From NCBI GenBank assembly GCA_035461245.1, contig DATHVP010000036.1, forward strand, positions 1 through 26,979: a stretch of DNA of 26,979 nt, given 5' to 3'. Shown in pieces: positions 15,485 to 23,509 of this stretch. Position 1 is the stretch's first letter. Each line of letters begins with the position of its first letter. The position numbers and the translations under genes were made by a program. The notes below the pieces were generated by a model that had not been told where the DNA came from, ran no database searches, and was given only the letters and a program-made list of their open reading frames with translations. Origin of the DNA: SH-MAG3 sp035461245 (GTDB lineage Bacteria > Gemmatimonadota > Gemmatimonadetes > Longimicrobiales > RSA9).

Positions 15485-16902
15485 TCGCGCCCTCCGTCCG
15501 ACCCGGTCACGGACTCGCCGCCAGGCGCTGCACGGCGGGCCGCGTCCGACGGTTGCAGGTATACGCCTCGCACGTCATCCGATGCAGAGACCACGGTGAC
15601 CAGGCCGTCCACGAAGGCCACCTCCACGTGGGCACCTACCAGGTAGGCAATGGACAGCCTGGTGTCCGCCGCGGCATTCTCCGGACGGACCCGGTGCATT
15701 GCCTGGGCAGGGGCGCCGATGGCCAGCAGGCGCTCCAGCACGCGCTCGCCGGCGTCCGCGGGCTCCGCCACGACCTCGATCAGCGGATCGGCAGCCGTGT
15801 CCGCCACTGCCACGGCGACCGGCCCCTCCGTGAAGAAGGCCCGTACGGTGTCGCCACGCATCCAGTCGTTGGCAATGACGTCCATGATCTCGTCGCTGGC
15901 CTCCGGCAGATACGGCCGCAATGAGTCCGGCGATATGCGCTCCACCCAGGCGCCGCCAATGGCCACCGCTTCCTGCAGTTGCTGCCCGGGTGCCAGCACA
16001 TCCACTGAGTCCGCCGTCATGTTGAACTGGTCGCTCACGACCCGGGCCTGATCGACGGCCAGGGCCGCGCCCGGTGCGGCGTCCCACTGCATGGCCACCA
16101 GCCGCGTCACGCCGCCGTCCTCGAAGAAGAGACGTATGGCCGCCGCCGTGACCTCCATGTCGTCCGAGTCCAGGTGCGCACCGTGCCGGGACAGCACCTC
16201 CTCCACGTCCTCACCCTCAGTGAGCACCGCGGTGATGGAGTCCCCCGTCAGGCGGTAGCTCGGCAGTTCCACCCGGGCCCTGGACCCTGACAGCTCCAGC
16301 TGGCGGACGGCCTGGTCATATTCGATGATGTAGCCGGTGGCCGTCAGCGAGTCCCGCTGCAGCCGCGCGTCACCGGTGCCCCGCAGCCGGTCCTCGCCGA
16401 AGATGTCAATCTGCTGTGCCCAGAGGACCGTACTGTCCGGCTGGCTCGCCTGCCGGAACACGGCCCGGGGGTTGCCTCCAATCGCCTGCACGTGGGACTC
16501 CCGGACCGCCGTGGCCTCCGTGTACTCGAGCTGCTGGGACCGGATCGTGGAGTTGGTGGTGCGGTGCACCAGCACCACGTTGCCCGTCGCCACCATCCGC
16601 TGGTTGCGGGAGAAGTACTCGGCGTTCGTGGAGTTCAGTGTCCGCGCCGAATCCTGGAACTGGACATTGCCCATGAGCTGGACTCGCCCACTGGCCTGCG
16701 AGATATAGGCGTTGTTCGCGGATATGCGGCGGCCGCCGGGGCACGAGAGCACGGGCACCGTCACATACACCAGTTCCTCCGGCGTGCCCTGGTTCACGAA
16801 GTTCGTGGTGCCCGAAGAGAGCACGGTGCAGCTCTGCTGTGCCTGGGCCTGCGAGACCGACAACAGCAGCAGGATGGACACGGTCAGGGCGAGCCGGCCC
16901 AT
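15481..16902 (-). CDS. lptA: LptA/OstA-like periplasmic LPS transport protein, enlarged
   Basis: 473 aa, against about 185 in E. coli LptA. A signal peptide is clear (1-22, hydrophobic core ALTVSILLLLSV, cleavage near AQA-Q). The rest is beta-rich with OstA-type repeats, e.g. SGRVQLMGNVQFQD, MVATGNVVLVHRT and RLRGTGDARLQRD (each a strand pair ending in G-N/D-V/A). LptA forms the beta-jellyroll bridge carrying LPS across the periplasm. The extra length may be more jellyroll units plus a less typical C-terminal part (about 330-473). Its position between lptC and lptB supports the call. The stop overlaps the lptB start. I would not exclude a related OstA-domain protein with an added role. Confidence 0.8.
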   Translation of the reverse strand: MGRLALTVSILLLLSVSQAQAQQSCTVLSSGTTNFVNQGTPEELVYVTVPVLSCPGGRRISANNAYISQASGRVQLMGNVQFQDSARTLNSTNAEYFSRNQRMVATGNVVLVHRTTNSTIRSQQLEYTEATAVRESHVQAIGGNPRAVFRQASQPDSTVLWAQQIDIFGEDRLRGTGDARLQRDSLTATGYIIEYDQAVRQLELSGSRARVELPSYRLTGDSITAVLTEGEDVEEVLSRHGAHLDSDDMEVTAAAIRLFFEDGGVTRLVAMQWDAAPGAALAVDQARVVSDQFNMTADSVDVLAPGQQLQEAVAIGGAWVERISPDSLRPYLPEASDEIMDVIANDWMRGDTVRAFFTEGPVAVAVADTAADPLIEVVAEPADAGERVLERLLAIGAPAQAMHRVRPENAAADTRLSIAYLVGAHVEVAFVDGLVTVVSASDDVRGVYLQPSDAARRAAPGGESVTGSDGGRE

Positions 16903-16904
16903 GC

Positions 16905-17456
16905 TCAGAACCGGATCTGCGGGGCGTACCCGCGGTAGCCCTGCATGGTGAAGTTGCCGAACCGGTCGTCCACCCGGAAGCTGTCCATGGAACCGGTCTG
17001 GCCGCCCGGCCAGATCCGCTCTGTGTGAACGTCGCTCCAGACGATGCGCTGGTCCGGATCGTAGTGCAGTTCTTCCGTGCGGATGGTACCGGCGTTGGAG
17101 CCCTCGTGGATGACCAGTTCCACGTCGCCCATGGCGACCATGCGGTTGGTGCTCTGGTCGAGTCGACCCCGCTGGGACGTCAGCGTCGCGTAAGTCCCGC
17201 CGGTCTCCGTGAACATGTCCAGGTGTACGCCCCGCAGATGGACGGCCGACGAGTCGTCGAACACGAGGGTGCTGTCGGACCGCAGCACGGACTGGCGCAC
17301 GCCGGCGCTGGTCATGATGTGCTCAACGCCCTCCAGCACCTGGTCGGCGGGCAGGGGCGTGTAGTCGCTGGTCACTGGGCCCGTCCCGCCGCCGCAGGCG
17401 GCCACGCCGGCCGCCACGAAGGCGGTGAGAAGCATCGTTCGCATAGACGTGTTCAT
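16905..17456 (-). CDS. lptC: LptC-like LPS transport protein with a lipobox
   Basis: 183 aa. The N-terminus MNTSMRTMLLTAFVAAGVAAC ends in a lipobox (VAAC, Cys21), so the mature protein should be lipid-anchored. The remaining part is beta-rich with LptC/OstA-type segments such as DDSSAVHLRGVHLDMFTE, QRGRLDQSTNRMVAMGDV and EELHYDPDQRIVWSDV. LptC hands LPS from LptBFG to LptA. E. coli LptC instead keeps a single uncleaved membrane helix. The ATG overlaps the kdsD stop (ATGA), and lptA starts 2 nt downstream. The order kdsD-lptC-lptA-lptB matches the classical locus, which strengthens a call that sequence alone would make only moderately. Confidence 0.85.
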   Translation of the reverse strand: MNTSMRTMLLTAFVAAGVAACGGGTGPVTSDYTPLPADQVLEGVEHIMTSAGVRQSVLRSDSTLVFDDSSAVHLRGVHLDMFTETGGTYATLTSQRGRLDQSTNRMVAMGDVELVIHEGSNAGTIRTEELHYDPDQRIVWSDVHTERIWPGGQTGSMDSFRVDDRFGNFTMQGYRGYAPQIRF

Positions 17457-18421
17457 ACCACGCTGGCCCGCAAAAGGTCATGCAGGTGCACGACGCCCAT
17501 GAGATGACCGTCGTCGTCCGTCACCGGCAGGGCCATGATGCCGTGGGTTTCCATCAGGTAGATGGCCGCCGCCGCCAGCTCGTTCACGCCGATCCGCTTG
17601 GGCGATGGGTTCATCACGTCCCGGACCGGCGTGTCGAAAACGTCCTCCTGCCGTTCCATGAGCCGGGCCAGGTCTCCGCCCGTGACCACCCCGATGACAA
17701 CGCCGGACTCGTCCACCACCGGGACCGTCCCCCGCTTCTCGGCCAGCAGCACAACGCACTGCCGCATGGGTGCGTCGGGACCCAGGTGCGGGTAATCGTC
17801 GGCCACCATCACATCCCGCACGCGCAGCGTGAGCCGCCGGCCCAGCGTCCCGCCCGGGTGGAACCGGGCAAAGTCCTCGCGGGTGAAGCCCCGGCTCCGC
17901 AGCAGGGCCACGGCCAGGGCGTCGCCCATGGCGAGGGCCGCGGTGGTGGAGGTGGTGGGCGCCAGGTCGTACGGACAGGCCTCCTCCGGCACGGCGCAAT
18001 CCAGGACCACGTCGGCGGCCCGGCCGAGCGTGGAGCCCGTGCGACCGGTGATGGCGACGATGCGCACGCCCATGCGAGCCAGGTAGTCCATGAGGCCGGC
18101 CAGCTCGCTGGATTCTCCGCTCTTCGACAGCAGGATCGCCACATCGCCGCGACCGACGATGCCCAGGTCCCCGTGCAAACCCTCCACGGGGTGCAGGAAG
18201 ATCGCCGGCGTACCCGTCGACGTCAGCGTCGCCGCGATCTTCCGCCCGATGATGCCACTCTTGCCTACGCCGCTGACGATGACACGGCCGGGTGCCTGCA
18301 GGACCAGCTCGACGGCGGCGGTGAAGCTGTCGTCCAGGCGCCGTTCCAGCGACTGGAGCGCTTCCGCCTCCAGTCGCAGCACGCGACGTCCCGTCTCCAG
18401 CAGCGACTCAGCGCCCGCCAT
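17453..18421 (-). CDS. kdsD: Arabinose-5-phosphate isomerase (KpsF/KdsD family)
   Basis: 322 aa. It converts ribulose 5-phosphate to arabinose 5-phosphate, the first committed step to KDO. A SIS sugar-isomerase domain takes up about 35-175 with GVGKSGIIGRKIAATLTSTG (51-70), LHPVEGLHGDLG (76-87) and LLSKSGESSE (97-106). Two CBS domains follow (about 200-260 and 268-320), with RDVM repeated at 202-205 and 267-270. Length is close to E. coli KdsD (328). The ATG at 18419-18421 has GGTGG a few bases upstream; another ATG lies two codons earlier. Either start overlaps the end of kdsA. The stop overlaps lptC. In many bacteria kdsC would follow, but it is missing here. Confidence 0.95.
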   Translation of the reverse strand: MAGAESLLETGRRVLRLEAEALQSLERRLDDSFTAAVELVLQAPGRVIVSGVGKSGIIGRKIAATLTSTGTPAIFLHPVEGLHGDLGIVGRGDVAILLSKSGESSELAGLMDYLARMGVRIVAITGRTGSTLGRAADVVLDCAVPEEACPYDLAPTTSTTAALAMGDALAVALLRSRGFTREDFARFHPGGTLGRRLTLRVRDVMVADDYPHLGPDAPMRQCVVLLAEKRGTVPVVDESGVVIGVVTGGDLARLMERQEDVFDTPVRDVMNPSPKRIGVNELAAAAIYLMETHGIMALPVTDDDGHLMGVVHLHDLLRASVV

Positions 18422-19232
18422 GACCATCCACCCGGGTCGCGGCACGCACCGACAGGACCTGCTCCAGCAGCGCCGGCAGCCGGTCCAGTGGCAGCATGTT
18501 CGAGCCGTCCGAAGGCGCTGTCTCCGGCCGTGGGTGTGTCTCCAGGAACAGGGCGTCGGCGCCCGCCGCCACAGCCGCCAGGACCAGCGGCCGGATGAAC
18601 TGCGGGTCGCCGCCACTGGCGCCGTCAGCCCGTCCCGGCCGCTGCACACTGTGCGTGCCATCGAAAATGACAGGCGCGCCCGTAGCCGCGCGCATGCGCG
18701 CGAACGAGCGCATGTCCACCACCAGGTCACCATAGCCGAAGAGCGTGCCCCGCTCCGTGACCGCGACACTCTCTGCGCCAGCCTGCCGCGCCTTGTCCAC
18801 GGCGCCGGCCATGTCCTCCGGCGCCATCCACTGTCCCTTCTTGATGTTCACGACGCGACCGGTCCGGGCGGCCGCCTCCACCAGGTCCGTCTGTCGGCTC
18901 AGGAACGCCGGAATCTGCAGCACGTCACAAACCTCACCGGCGGCCGTCGCCTGCGCCGGCTCGTGCACGTCCGTGAGCAGGGACAGGCCGGTGGCCTCCC
19001 TGACGCGCTGCAGGCGCCGCAGCCCCTCCTCCAGACCGGGGCCGCGGGCAGCACCGGCCTTGCTGCGATTCGCCTTGTCGAAGGACGACTTGAAGATGAT
19101 GGGCACACCGCTGCGTACCTGCAGTGCGGCCAGTGCTTCCGCCACCTGCAGGTTCAGTTCATCATCCTCCAGCAGGCACGGCCCTGCAATCAGGAAGAAC
19201 GTGCCGTCCCGCAACATCGCGCCGGGGTTCAT
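18408..19232 (-). CDS. kdsA: 3-deoxy-D-manno-octulosonate 8-phosphate synthase, metal-dependent type
   Basis: 274 aa TIM-barrel enzyme joining PEP and arabinose 5-phosphate to KDO 8-phosphate in the cytoplasm. Motifs are IAGPCLLEDD (15-24), FKSSFDKANRSK (47-58), TDVHEPAQ (87-94), NIKKGQW (129-135) and FDGTHSVQRPG (190-200). The four metal ligands known from the Aquifex enzyme are all present at matching spacing: Cys19, His194, Glu231 and Asp242. E. coli-type metal-free enzymes have Asn in place of the Cys, so this one should need a divalent metal. The ATG overlaps the pyrG stop (ATGA). The pyrG-kdsA pairing is common in Gram-negative bacteria. It overlaps kdsD by about 14 bp. Confidence 0.97.
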   Translation of the reverse strand: MNPGAMLRDGTFFLIAGPCLLEDDELNLQVAEALAALQVRSGVPIIFKSSFDKANRSKAGAARGPGLEEGLRRLQRVREATGLSLLTDVHEPAQATAAGEVCDVLQIPAFLSRQTDLVEAAARTGRVVNIKKGQWMAPEDMAGAVDKARQAGAESVAVTERGTLFGYGDLVVDMRSFARMRAATGAPVIFDGTHSVQRPGRADGASGGDPQFIRPLVLAAVAAGADALFLETHPRPETAPSDGSNMLPLDRLPALLEQVLSVRAATRVDGHGGR

Positions 19233-20920
19233 GCCTCCACCGCCTCCGGCGCCGGCAGGTCCAGTTCTGGACGCTCGCTCTCAGACCGGCGCGCCAGCGC
19301 CGCCGCCACGAACGCCTTGAACAGGGGATGCGCGCGCATGGGCCGCGACTTCAGTTCCGGGTGGAACTGGCAGCCCACGTACCAGGGGTGCCCGGGCACC
19401 TCCACGATCTCCACCAGGTTCCCGTCCGGGGAGAGCCCGCTGAACTTCATGCCGTTGCTGCCCAGCAGTTCGCGGTACTCGTTGTTCACCTCGTAGCGGT
19501 GCCGGTGGCGCTCGCTGATCTCCAGCGTGCCGTACGCCTGCGCCGCCCTTGACCCCTCCGCCAGACGGGCGGGGTACGCGCCCAGGCGCATGGTGCCGCC
19601 CAGGTCCGTGACCTGCCGCTGCGAGTCCATCAGGCAGATGACGGCGTTCTCCAGGTCGCCGATGAACTCCGCCGAGTTGGACGCGCTCAAACCGCACATG
19701 TTCCGGGCGTACTCAATGACCGCACACTGCAGGCCCAGGCAGATGCCAAAGAAAGGCAGGTCGTTCTCACGGGCCCAACGCACCGCGTCCAGCATGCCCT
19801 CCACGCCGCGCACACCAAACCCGCCGGGGATCAGCAGGCCGTCGAAGTCCTCCAGCAGTTCCGGCCCGGCGCCGCCGCCATTGCCCCCGGCCTTCCGTTC
19901 GAAGTCCTCGCTGGACAGCCAGGAGATGTCCACGCCCACGTCATTGGCGATACCGCCGTGGATGAGCGCCTCCTGCACCGACTTGTACGAATCCACCAGA
20001 GACGTGTACTTGCCTACCACCGCGATGCGGACGCGTCCGTGCTTCGGTTGCCGCACCCGCTGGACCATCCGCTCCCAGTCTTTCAGGTCGGGCTCCTCCG
20101 TCTGGATGCCCAGCTTGCGGATGATGAGTTCGTCCAGCTTCTGCTGCCGGTACGTCAGGGGCACCGCGTAGATGCTGTCCACGTCCGGCGCCTCGATCAC
20201 GCCCGCCGGATCCACGTTGGTGAACAGCGCCGTCTTCCGCTTCAGTTCCTCGCTCAGGGCGCGGTCTGACCGGCAGATCAGCACGTCCGGCTGGATACCG
20301 ATCTCCATCAGCTCGCGCACTGAATGCTGCGTCGGCTTCGTCTTCAGCTCGCCCGCCGCCGCGATGTACGGGATCAGCGTCAGGTGGATGAACAGCGTGT
20401 GCTCCCGGCCCACGTCCTGCCTGAACTGGCGGATCGCCTCCAGGAACGGCAGCGACTCGATGTCGCCCACCGTGCCGCCGATCTCCGTGATCACCACGTC
20501 ATGGCCCGGCGCCAGCCGCCTGATGGCGTGCTTGATCTCATCGGTGATGTGGGGCACCACCTGCACCGTCGCGTCCAGGTAGTCGCCACGACGTTCCTTC
20601 GTGATGACGTCCTGGTAGATCCGGCCCGTCGTGATGTTGTTTGCCTGCGACAGCGACTCGTCGATGAACCGCTCGTAGTGCCCCAGGTCCAGGTCCGTCT
20701 CCGCACCATCATCCGTGACAAAGACCTCGCCGTGCTGGAACGGCGACAGCGTTCCCGGGTCCACGTTGATGTAGGGATCGAACTTCTGGATGGTCACCCG
20801 CAGGCCCCGCTCCACCAGCAGGCGCCCGATGGACGCCGCCGCTATGCCCTTCCCCAGCGACGAGACCACGCCGCCCGTCACGAAAATGTACTTGGTTGGC
20901 TGCCGGTTGTTGTCGCTCAT
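19229..20920 (-). CDS. pyrG: CTP synthase
   Basis: 563 aa. It makes CTP from UTP using glutamine or ammonia. The N-terminal amidoligase domain begins with YIFVTGGVVSSLGKG (11-25), then KFDPYINVDPGT (46-57) and GGTVGDIES (148-156). The C-terminal class I glutaminase has the nucleophile Cys394 in FFGICLGLQ and the partners His520/Glu522 in GCQFHPE. A Gly-rich loop (345-352) is a small insertion. The ATG at 20918-20920 shares one base with the kdsB stop (TGATG), which fixes the start; the frame is open further upstream but only over kdsB. Next to kdsB it supplies the CTP used to activate KDO, besides its general role. Confidence 0.98.
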   Translation of the reverse strand: MSDNNRQPTKYIFVTGGVVSSLGKGIAAASIGRLLVERGLRVTIQKFDPYINVDPGTLSPFQHGEVFVTDDGAETDLDLGHYERFIDESLSQANNITTGRIYQDVITKERRGDYLDATVQVVPHITDEIKHAIRRLAPGHDVVITEIGGTVGDIESLPFLEAIRQFRQDVGREHTLFIHLTLIPYIAAAGELKTKPTQHSVRELMEIGIQPDVLICRSDRALSEELKRKTALFTNVDPAGVIEAPDVDSIYAVPLTYRQQKLDELIIRKLGIQTEEPDLKDWERMVQRVRQPKHGRVRIAVVGKYTSLVDSYKSVQEALIHGGIANDVGVDISWLSSEDFERKAGGNGGGAGPELLEDFDGLLIPGGFGVRGVEGMLDAVRWARENDLPFFGICLGLQCAVIEYARNMCGLSASNSAEFIGDLENAVICLMDSQRQVTDLGGTMRLGAYPARLAEGSRAAQAYGTLEISERHRHRYEVNNEYRELLGSNGMKFSGLSPDGNLVEIVEVPGHPWYVGCQFHPELKSRPMRAHPLFKAFVAAALARRSESERPELDLPAPEAVEA

Positions 20921-21696
20921 CACGCGCTGTCCCCATGTTGGTTCGTCACGATCCTCCGCTCCGCCCGCTCCGCGTCCGCCAGCGTGTCCACGCCGCCTTC
21001 CGCCGTCGCTACCACGCCCACTCCTACAGTCAGCCCTGCCGCCAGCGCACGCAACTGCTCCAGCCGCTCCACCGCCTCCAGCGGCGTGGCAGGCAGCGCC
21101 AGCCACCGCTCCAGCACCGCCGGAGCATACGCATAGATGCCGATGTGCCGCAGGAACACGTCCGACTCAAGGTCCGCCGCCGTCGGCTCGCCGTCACGCA
21201 CGTGCGGGATCGGGCTGCGCGAAAAGTACAGCGCACTGCCGTCCACCCTCCGCACCACCTTCACCACCGCGGGATCCCGCCATGCCTCCAGCGTACCCAC
21301 CGGCGCCGCTACCGTGCCGATGTCGAAGCCCTGCAGCACCTGACCCGCCGCCGCCGCCGCGTGCGCTTCCTCCACAAATGGCTCATCGCCCTGCACGTTC
21401 ACGACGACATCGTACCCGCCGTACTCCGGGCGAGCCACCACCTCGCCAATGCGTGACGTGCCGGACTCGTGATCCGGTGACGTCAGCACCGCACGCGCCC
21501 CCCAGCGCTCACTCGCGGCGACAATCTCTGCCGAGTCGGTGGCTATCACGACATGAGCGAACAGGTTGAAGGAAGAGACACGTCGCCACACCCATTCGAG
21601 CAGTGGCCTGCCCGCCAGGGGGTGCAGCGGCTTGCGTGGCAGCCGCTCCGAGCCGAGCCGGGCGGGGATCACGCCCAGAATCCGTTCGTCGCGCAC
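20920..21696 (-). CDS. kdsB: CMP-KDO synthetase (3-deoxy-manno-octulosonate cytidylyltransferase)
   Basis: 258 aa from a GTG at 21694-21696. It couples KDO to CMP from CTP. Motifs are VIPARLGSERLPRKPL (near the N-terminus), HVVIATDSAEI, HESGTSRIGEV, VVNVQGDEPF and SRSPIPHVRDG, all typical of KdsB. No ATG is available. A TTG at 21739-21741 would add 15 residues but has no ribosome binding site and would place a hairpin inside the coding sequence. The GTG gives a family-like start (RDERILGVIPAR). It is the first gene of the operon that runs through to rpoN. It ends in a TGATG overlap with pyrG. Confidence 0.95.
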   Translation of the reverse strand: MRDERILGVIPARLGSERLPRKPLHPLAGRPLLEWVWRRVSSFNLFAHVVIATDSAEIVAASERWGARAVLTSPDHESGTSRIGEVVARPEYGGYDVVVNVQGDEPFVEEAHAAAAAGQVLQGFDIGTVAAPVGTLEAWRDPAVVKVVRRVDGSALYFSRSPIPHVRDGEPTAADLESDVFLRHIGIYAYAPAVLERWLALPATPLEAVERLEQLRALAAGLTVGVGVVATAEGGVDTLADAERAERRIVTNQHGDSA

Positions 21697-21720
21697 CGGG
21701 GATACGTCGTGGGAAAACTG

Positions 21721-21735
21721 AGGGGCGGCGCCCCT
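21721..21735 (-). terminator. Short hairpin plus T4 just before kdsB (possible leader structure)
   Basis: On the minus strand AGGGGC pairs with GCCCCT around a 3-nt loop, followed by CAGTTTT. It sits 24 bp upstream of the preferred kdsB GTG. It could be a weak terminator or attenuator. A weak TTACCT-17 bp-CATAGG promoter overlaps it (21733-21761), and both cannot act as drawn. Confidence 0.3.
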
Positions 21736-21829
21736 ATGCAAATTTCACGCCGGAAAGGTAAGGACTGGCGAGGGGAATGGCAACCGGGGTGGCGACGCCC
21801 GCCTGCCCACCACGCGATCCGTCGCACGG

Positions 21830-21951
21830 CAGCCGCGGCAATCGGTGCCGTCGCCCCCCTGCGCCGCGGCTGGGACGCATCCGCCAGCGTCGTGACGCGG
21901 CGGTTGCTCGACAGCCGCGGCCGGCGCCGTCGACCGCTTACGCCGCGGCTG
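21830..21951. repeat. Two tandem inverted repeats of CAGCCGCGGC
   Basis: The 10-mer CAGCCGCGGC (21830-21839, 21912-21921) is each time followed by its exact complement GCCGCGGCTG (21863-21872, 21942-21951), with 23-nt and 20-nt loops. Two similar hairpins therefore lie in the 269-bp gap between kdsB and the upstream secreted-protein gene. No T-tract follows. They may be REP-like elements, Rho-related structures or paired operators. Confidence 0.55.
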
Positions 21952-21965
21952 GCGCGTGGGGGCTG

Positions 21966-23474
21966 CTACTGCGGCCGCTCCCACGGCCACGACCGACGCG
22001 GCAGGTTCAGGCCCGCGGACAACTCGACGTCGTCGCGCCATGCCGCCGGATTCGTCACCACGCGCACGTTGAACAGCGGGAACCGGAGTCGGCCCCCGAC
22101 ATTCTGCTCGAGTCTGCGACTTTCGTCGGCGGTCCATGCCATACCGACCAGGTGCAGGATCTCCAGGTCCGGCGTGCCGATGACTCGGATGCGGACGCGG
22201 TCCAGGGGAATGCCGTACGCCGTTTCCACAAATGCCACGCGGTCACCGCGGAATTCTGCGATCTCGAATGTGTAGAGCGTGCTTGAGCCGCCCACGAAGC
22301 TCCAGCGCTGGCCTGGCAGCGTAGTAGTCCCGGGGAGCGGCCCCTGGAAATGCGGCTGTACCCGCAGCGTATGGTTGGCCAGCGCCTTCATGGCCCAGTC
22401 GGCAGTGACTTCATAGCGAGTGAAACTGTGGTCGCCCTTCAGCAGCGTGCCGGCGGCCTCCAGCGCTGCAGTCACGCGCACCCGATGCAGGCGCGCCAGC
22501 CAGTCGGTGCTCACCCCGGCCACGACACTGGAGATGCGGCCTTCGTCCACCACCATGTTGTCGTCCCTGGGGGTGCCCAGCACCGTCCATGGCGAGCCGG
22601 CGACGAGCGAACGCGCCTCCTCGAGCTGGCCGCGGAGGAACGCGTCAGTGGTGCGCGGCCCTGTCTCCAGCGTCCGCCGGACTTCGGCATATGCCCGATC
22701 GGCTTCGTAGTAGTCGCGCAGGTCCTTCCCCGTCAGGAAGAATGTGAGGCTGTTGTCCAGGTCGCCGCGGATCCAGCGTTCGTTGGTGAGCGTCGTCCGC
22801 TCAGCGCCCAGTACGAGGGAGGTCGCACCCCTCGGCAGCTCCAGTTCGAGCCCTCCAGTGATGGCACCCCTTTGTGACCGGTAGTCCACCCGCCCCACGA
22901 GCACCGGCTCCACCCGTTCCAGCCGGGGCAGCGCAGTACCGGCACTGAAGCTGAGGGTCACGCCGTCCACCCGGTCATACGCCGGGATCGCCACACCGAA
23001 AAGGCCGGGCAGGATGATGTTCGACGGCCGGACGGTGCCAACAATGACCATCCGGGCGCCGTCCGCCTCCCGCCTTACCAGGTAGGCGGCGTTGGGTTCG
23101 TTGCGGACGCCGCCCTGCACCACCGCCATTTCCGATGGGTAGAACCCGCCCCCGATGTTTCGGACCACACCCTGGATGCGCGCGTTGGGCCGGAGGAACA
23201 CGTTGCCGTCCACGATGACCAGGTCGCCGGTGACGGTGCCGTCCAGGCGCAGCACGGCCCGCAGCACCAGCAGTGTGCCGTGCACCGTGTCCGCCGCCGT
23301 GATGAGAGTGTCCCGAGCGATGAGCGTGTAGTCGCCGCTCTCCACCAGGCGCCGCAGGAACACGTCGTTCTCGATGTCGCCCCGGCCCCGGACCTCCACC
23401 TGCTGCGCCGCCAGGGGCTGCGCCACGCCGCTGATGGTCAGGCCCGACGCGACGGCCACCAGCCCTCGTACCAT
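21966..23474 (-). CDS. Secreted protein with bactofilin-like N-terminal part and probable outer-membrane beta-rich C-terminal part
   Basis: 502 aa, not recognised as a named family. A signal peptide is visible (about 1-24, cleavage near LAA-Q). Residues 45-125 read as short beta turns with repeated hydrophobic spacing (DTVHGTLLVLRAVLRLDGTV, TGDLVIVDGNVFLRPNARI), which resemble the beta-helix of bactofilins or polymer-forming proteins. From about 160 the protein has alternating strands and polar turns that look like an outer-membrane barrel or surface-antigen domain, but it does not end in Phe. The ATG at 23472-23474 is used here; a GTG at 23484-23486 with GGGG upstream is as likely. It lies 36 nt after trpG and may be co-transcribed by proximity only. 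Function unknown. Confidence 0.75.
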   Translation of the reverse strand: MVRGLVAVASGLTISGVAQPLAAQQVEVRGRGDIENDVFLRRLVESGDYTLIARDTLITAADTVHGTLLVLRAVLRLDGTVTGDLVIVDGNVFLRPNARIQGVVRNIGGGFYPSEMAVVQGGVRNEPNAAYLVRREADGARMVIVGTVRPSNIILPGLFGVAIPAYDRVDGVTLSFSAGTALPRLERVEPVLVGRVDYRSQRGAITGGLELELPRGATSLVLGAERTTLTNERWIRGDLDNSLTFFLTGKDLRDYYEADRAYAEVRRTLETGPRTTDAFLRGQLEEARSLVAGSPWTVLGTPRDDNMVVDEGRISSVVAGVSTDWLARLHRVRVTAALEAAGTLLKGDHSFTRYEVTADWAMKALANHTLRVQPHFQGPLPGTTTLPGQRWSFVGGSSTLYTFEIAEFRGDRVAFVETAYGIPLDRVRIRVIGTPDLEILHLVGMAWTADESRRLEQNVGGRLRFPLFNVRVVTNPAAWRDDVELSAGLNLPRRSWPWERPQ

Positions 23475-23509
23475 GGCGCCGCGCACCGACCAGCCCCGCC
23501 GTTGCCGCC

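Noticed and set aside
18422..18769. Longer N-terminus for KdsD
   Set aside because: The extra residues are antisense-like Arg/Cys/Trp-rich sequence overlapping kdsA in another frame; the family starts at the ATG at 18421.
20921..21106. 62-residue N-terminal extension of PyrG
   Set aside because: Gly/Ala/Arg-rich read-through over kdsB; CTP synthases begin just before the YIFVTGGVVS motif.
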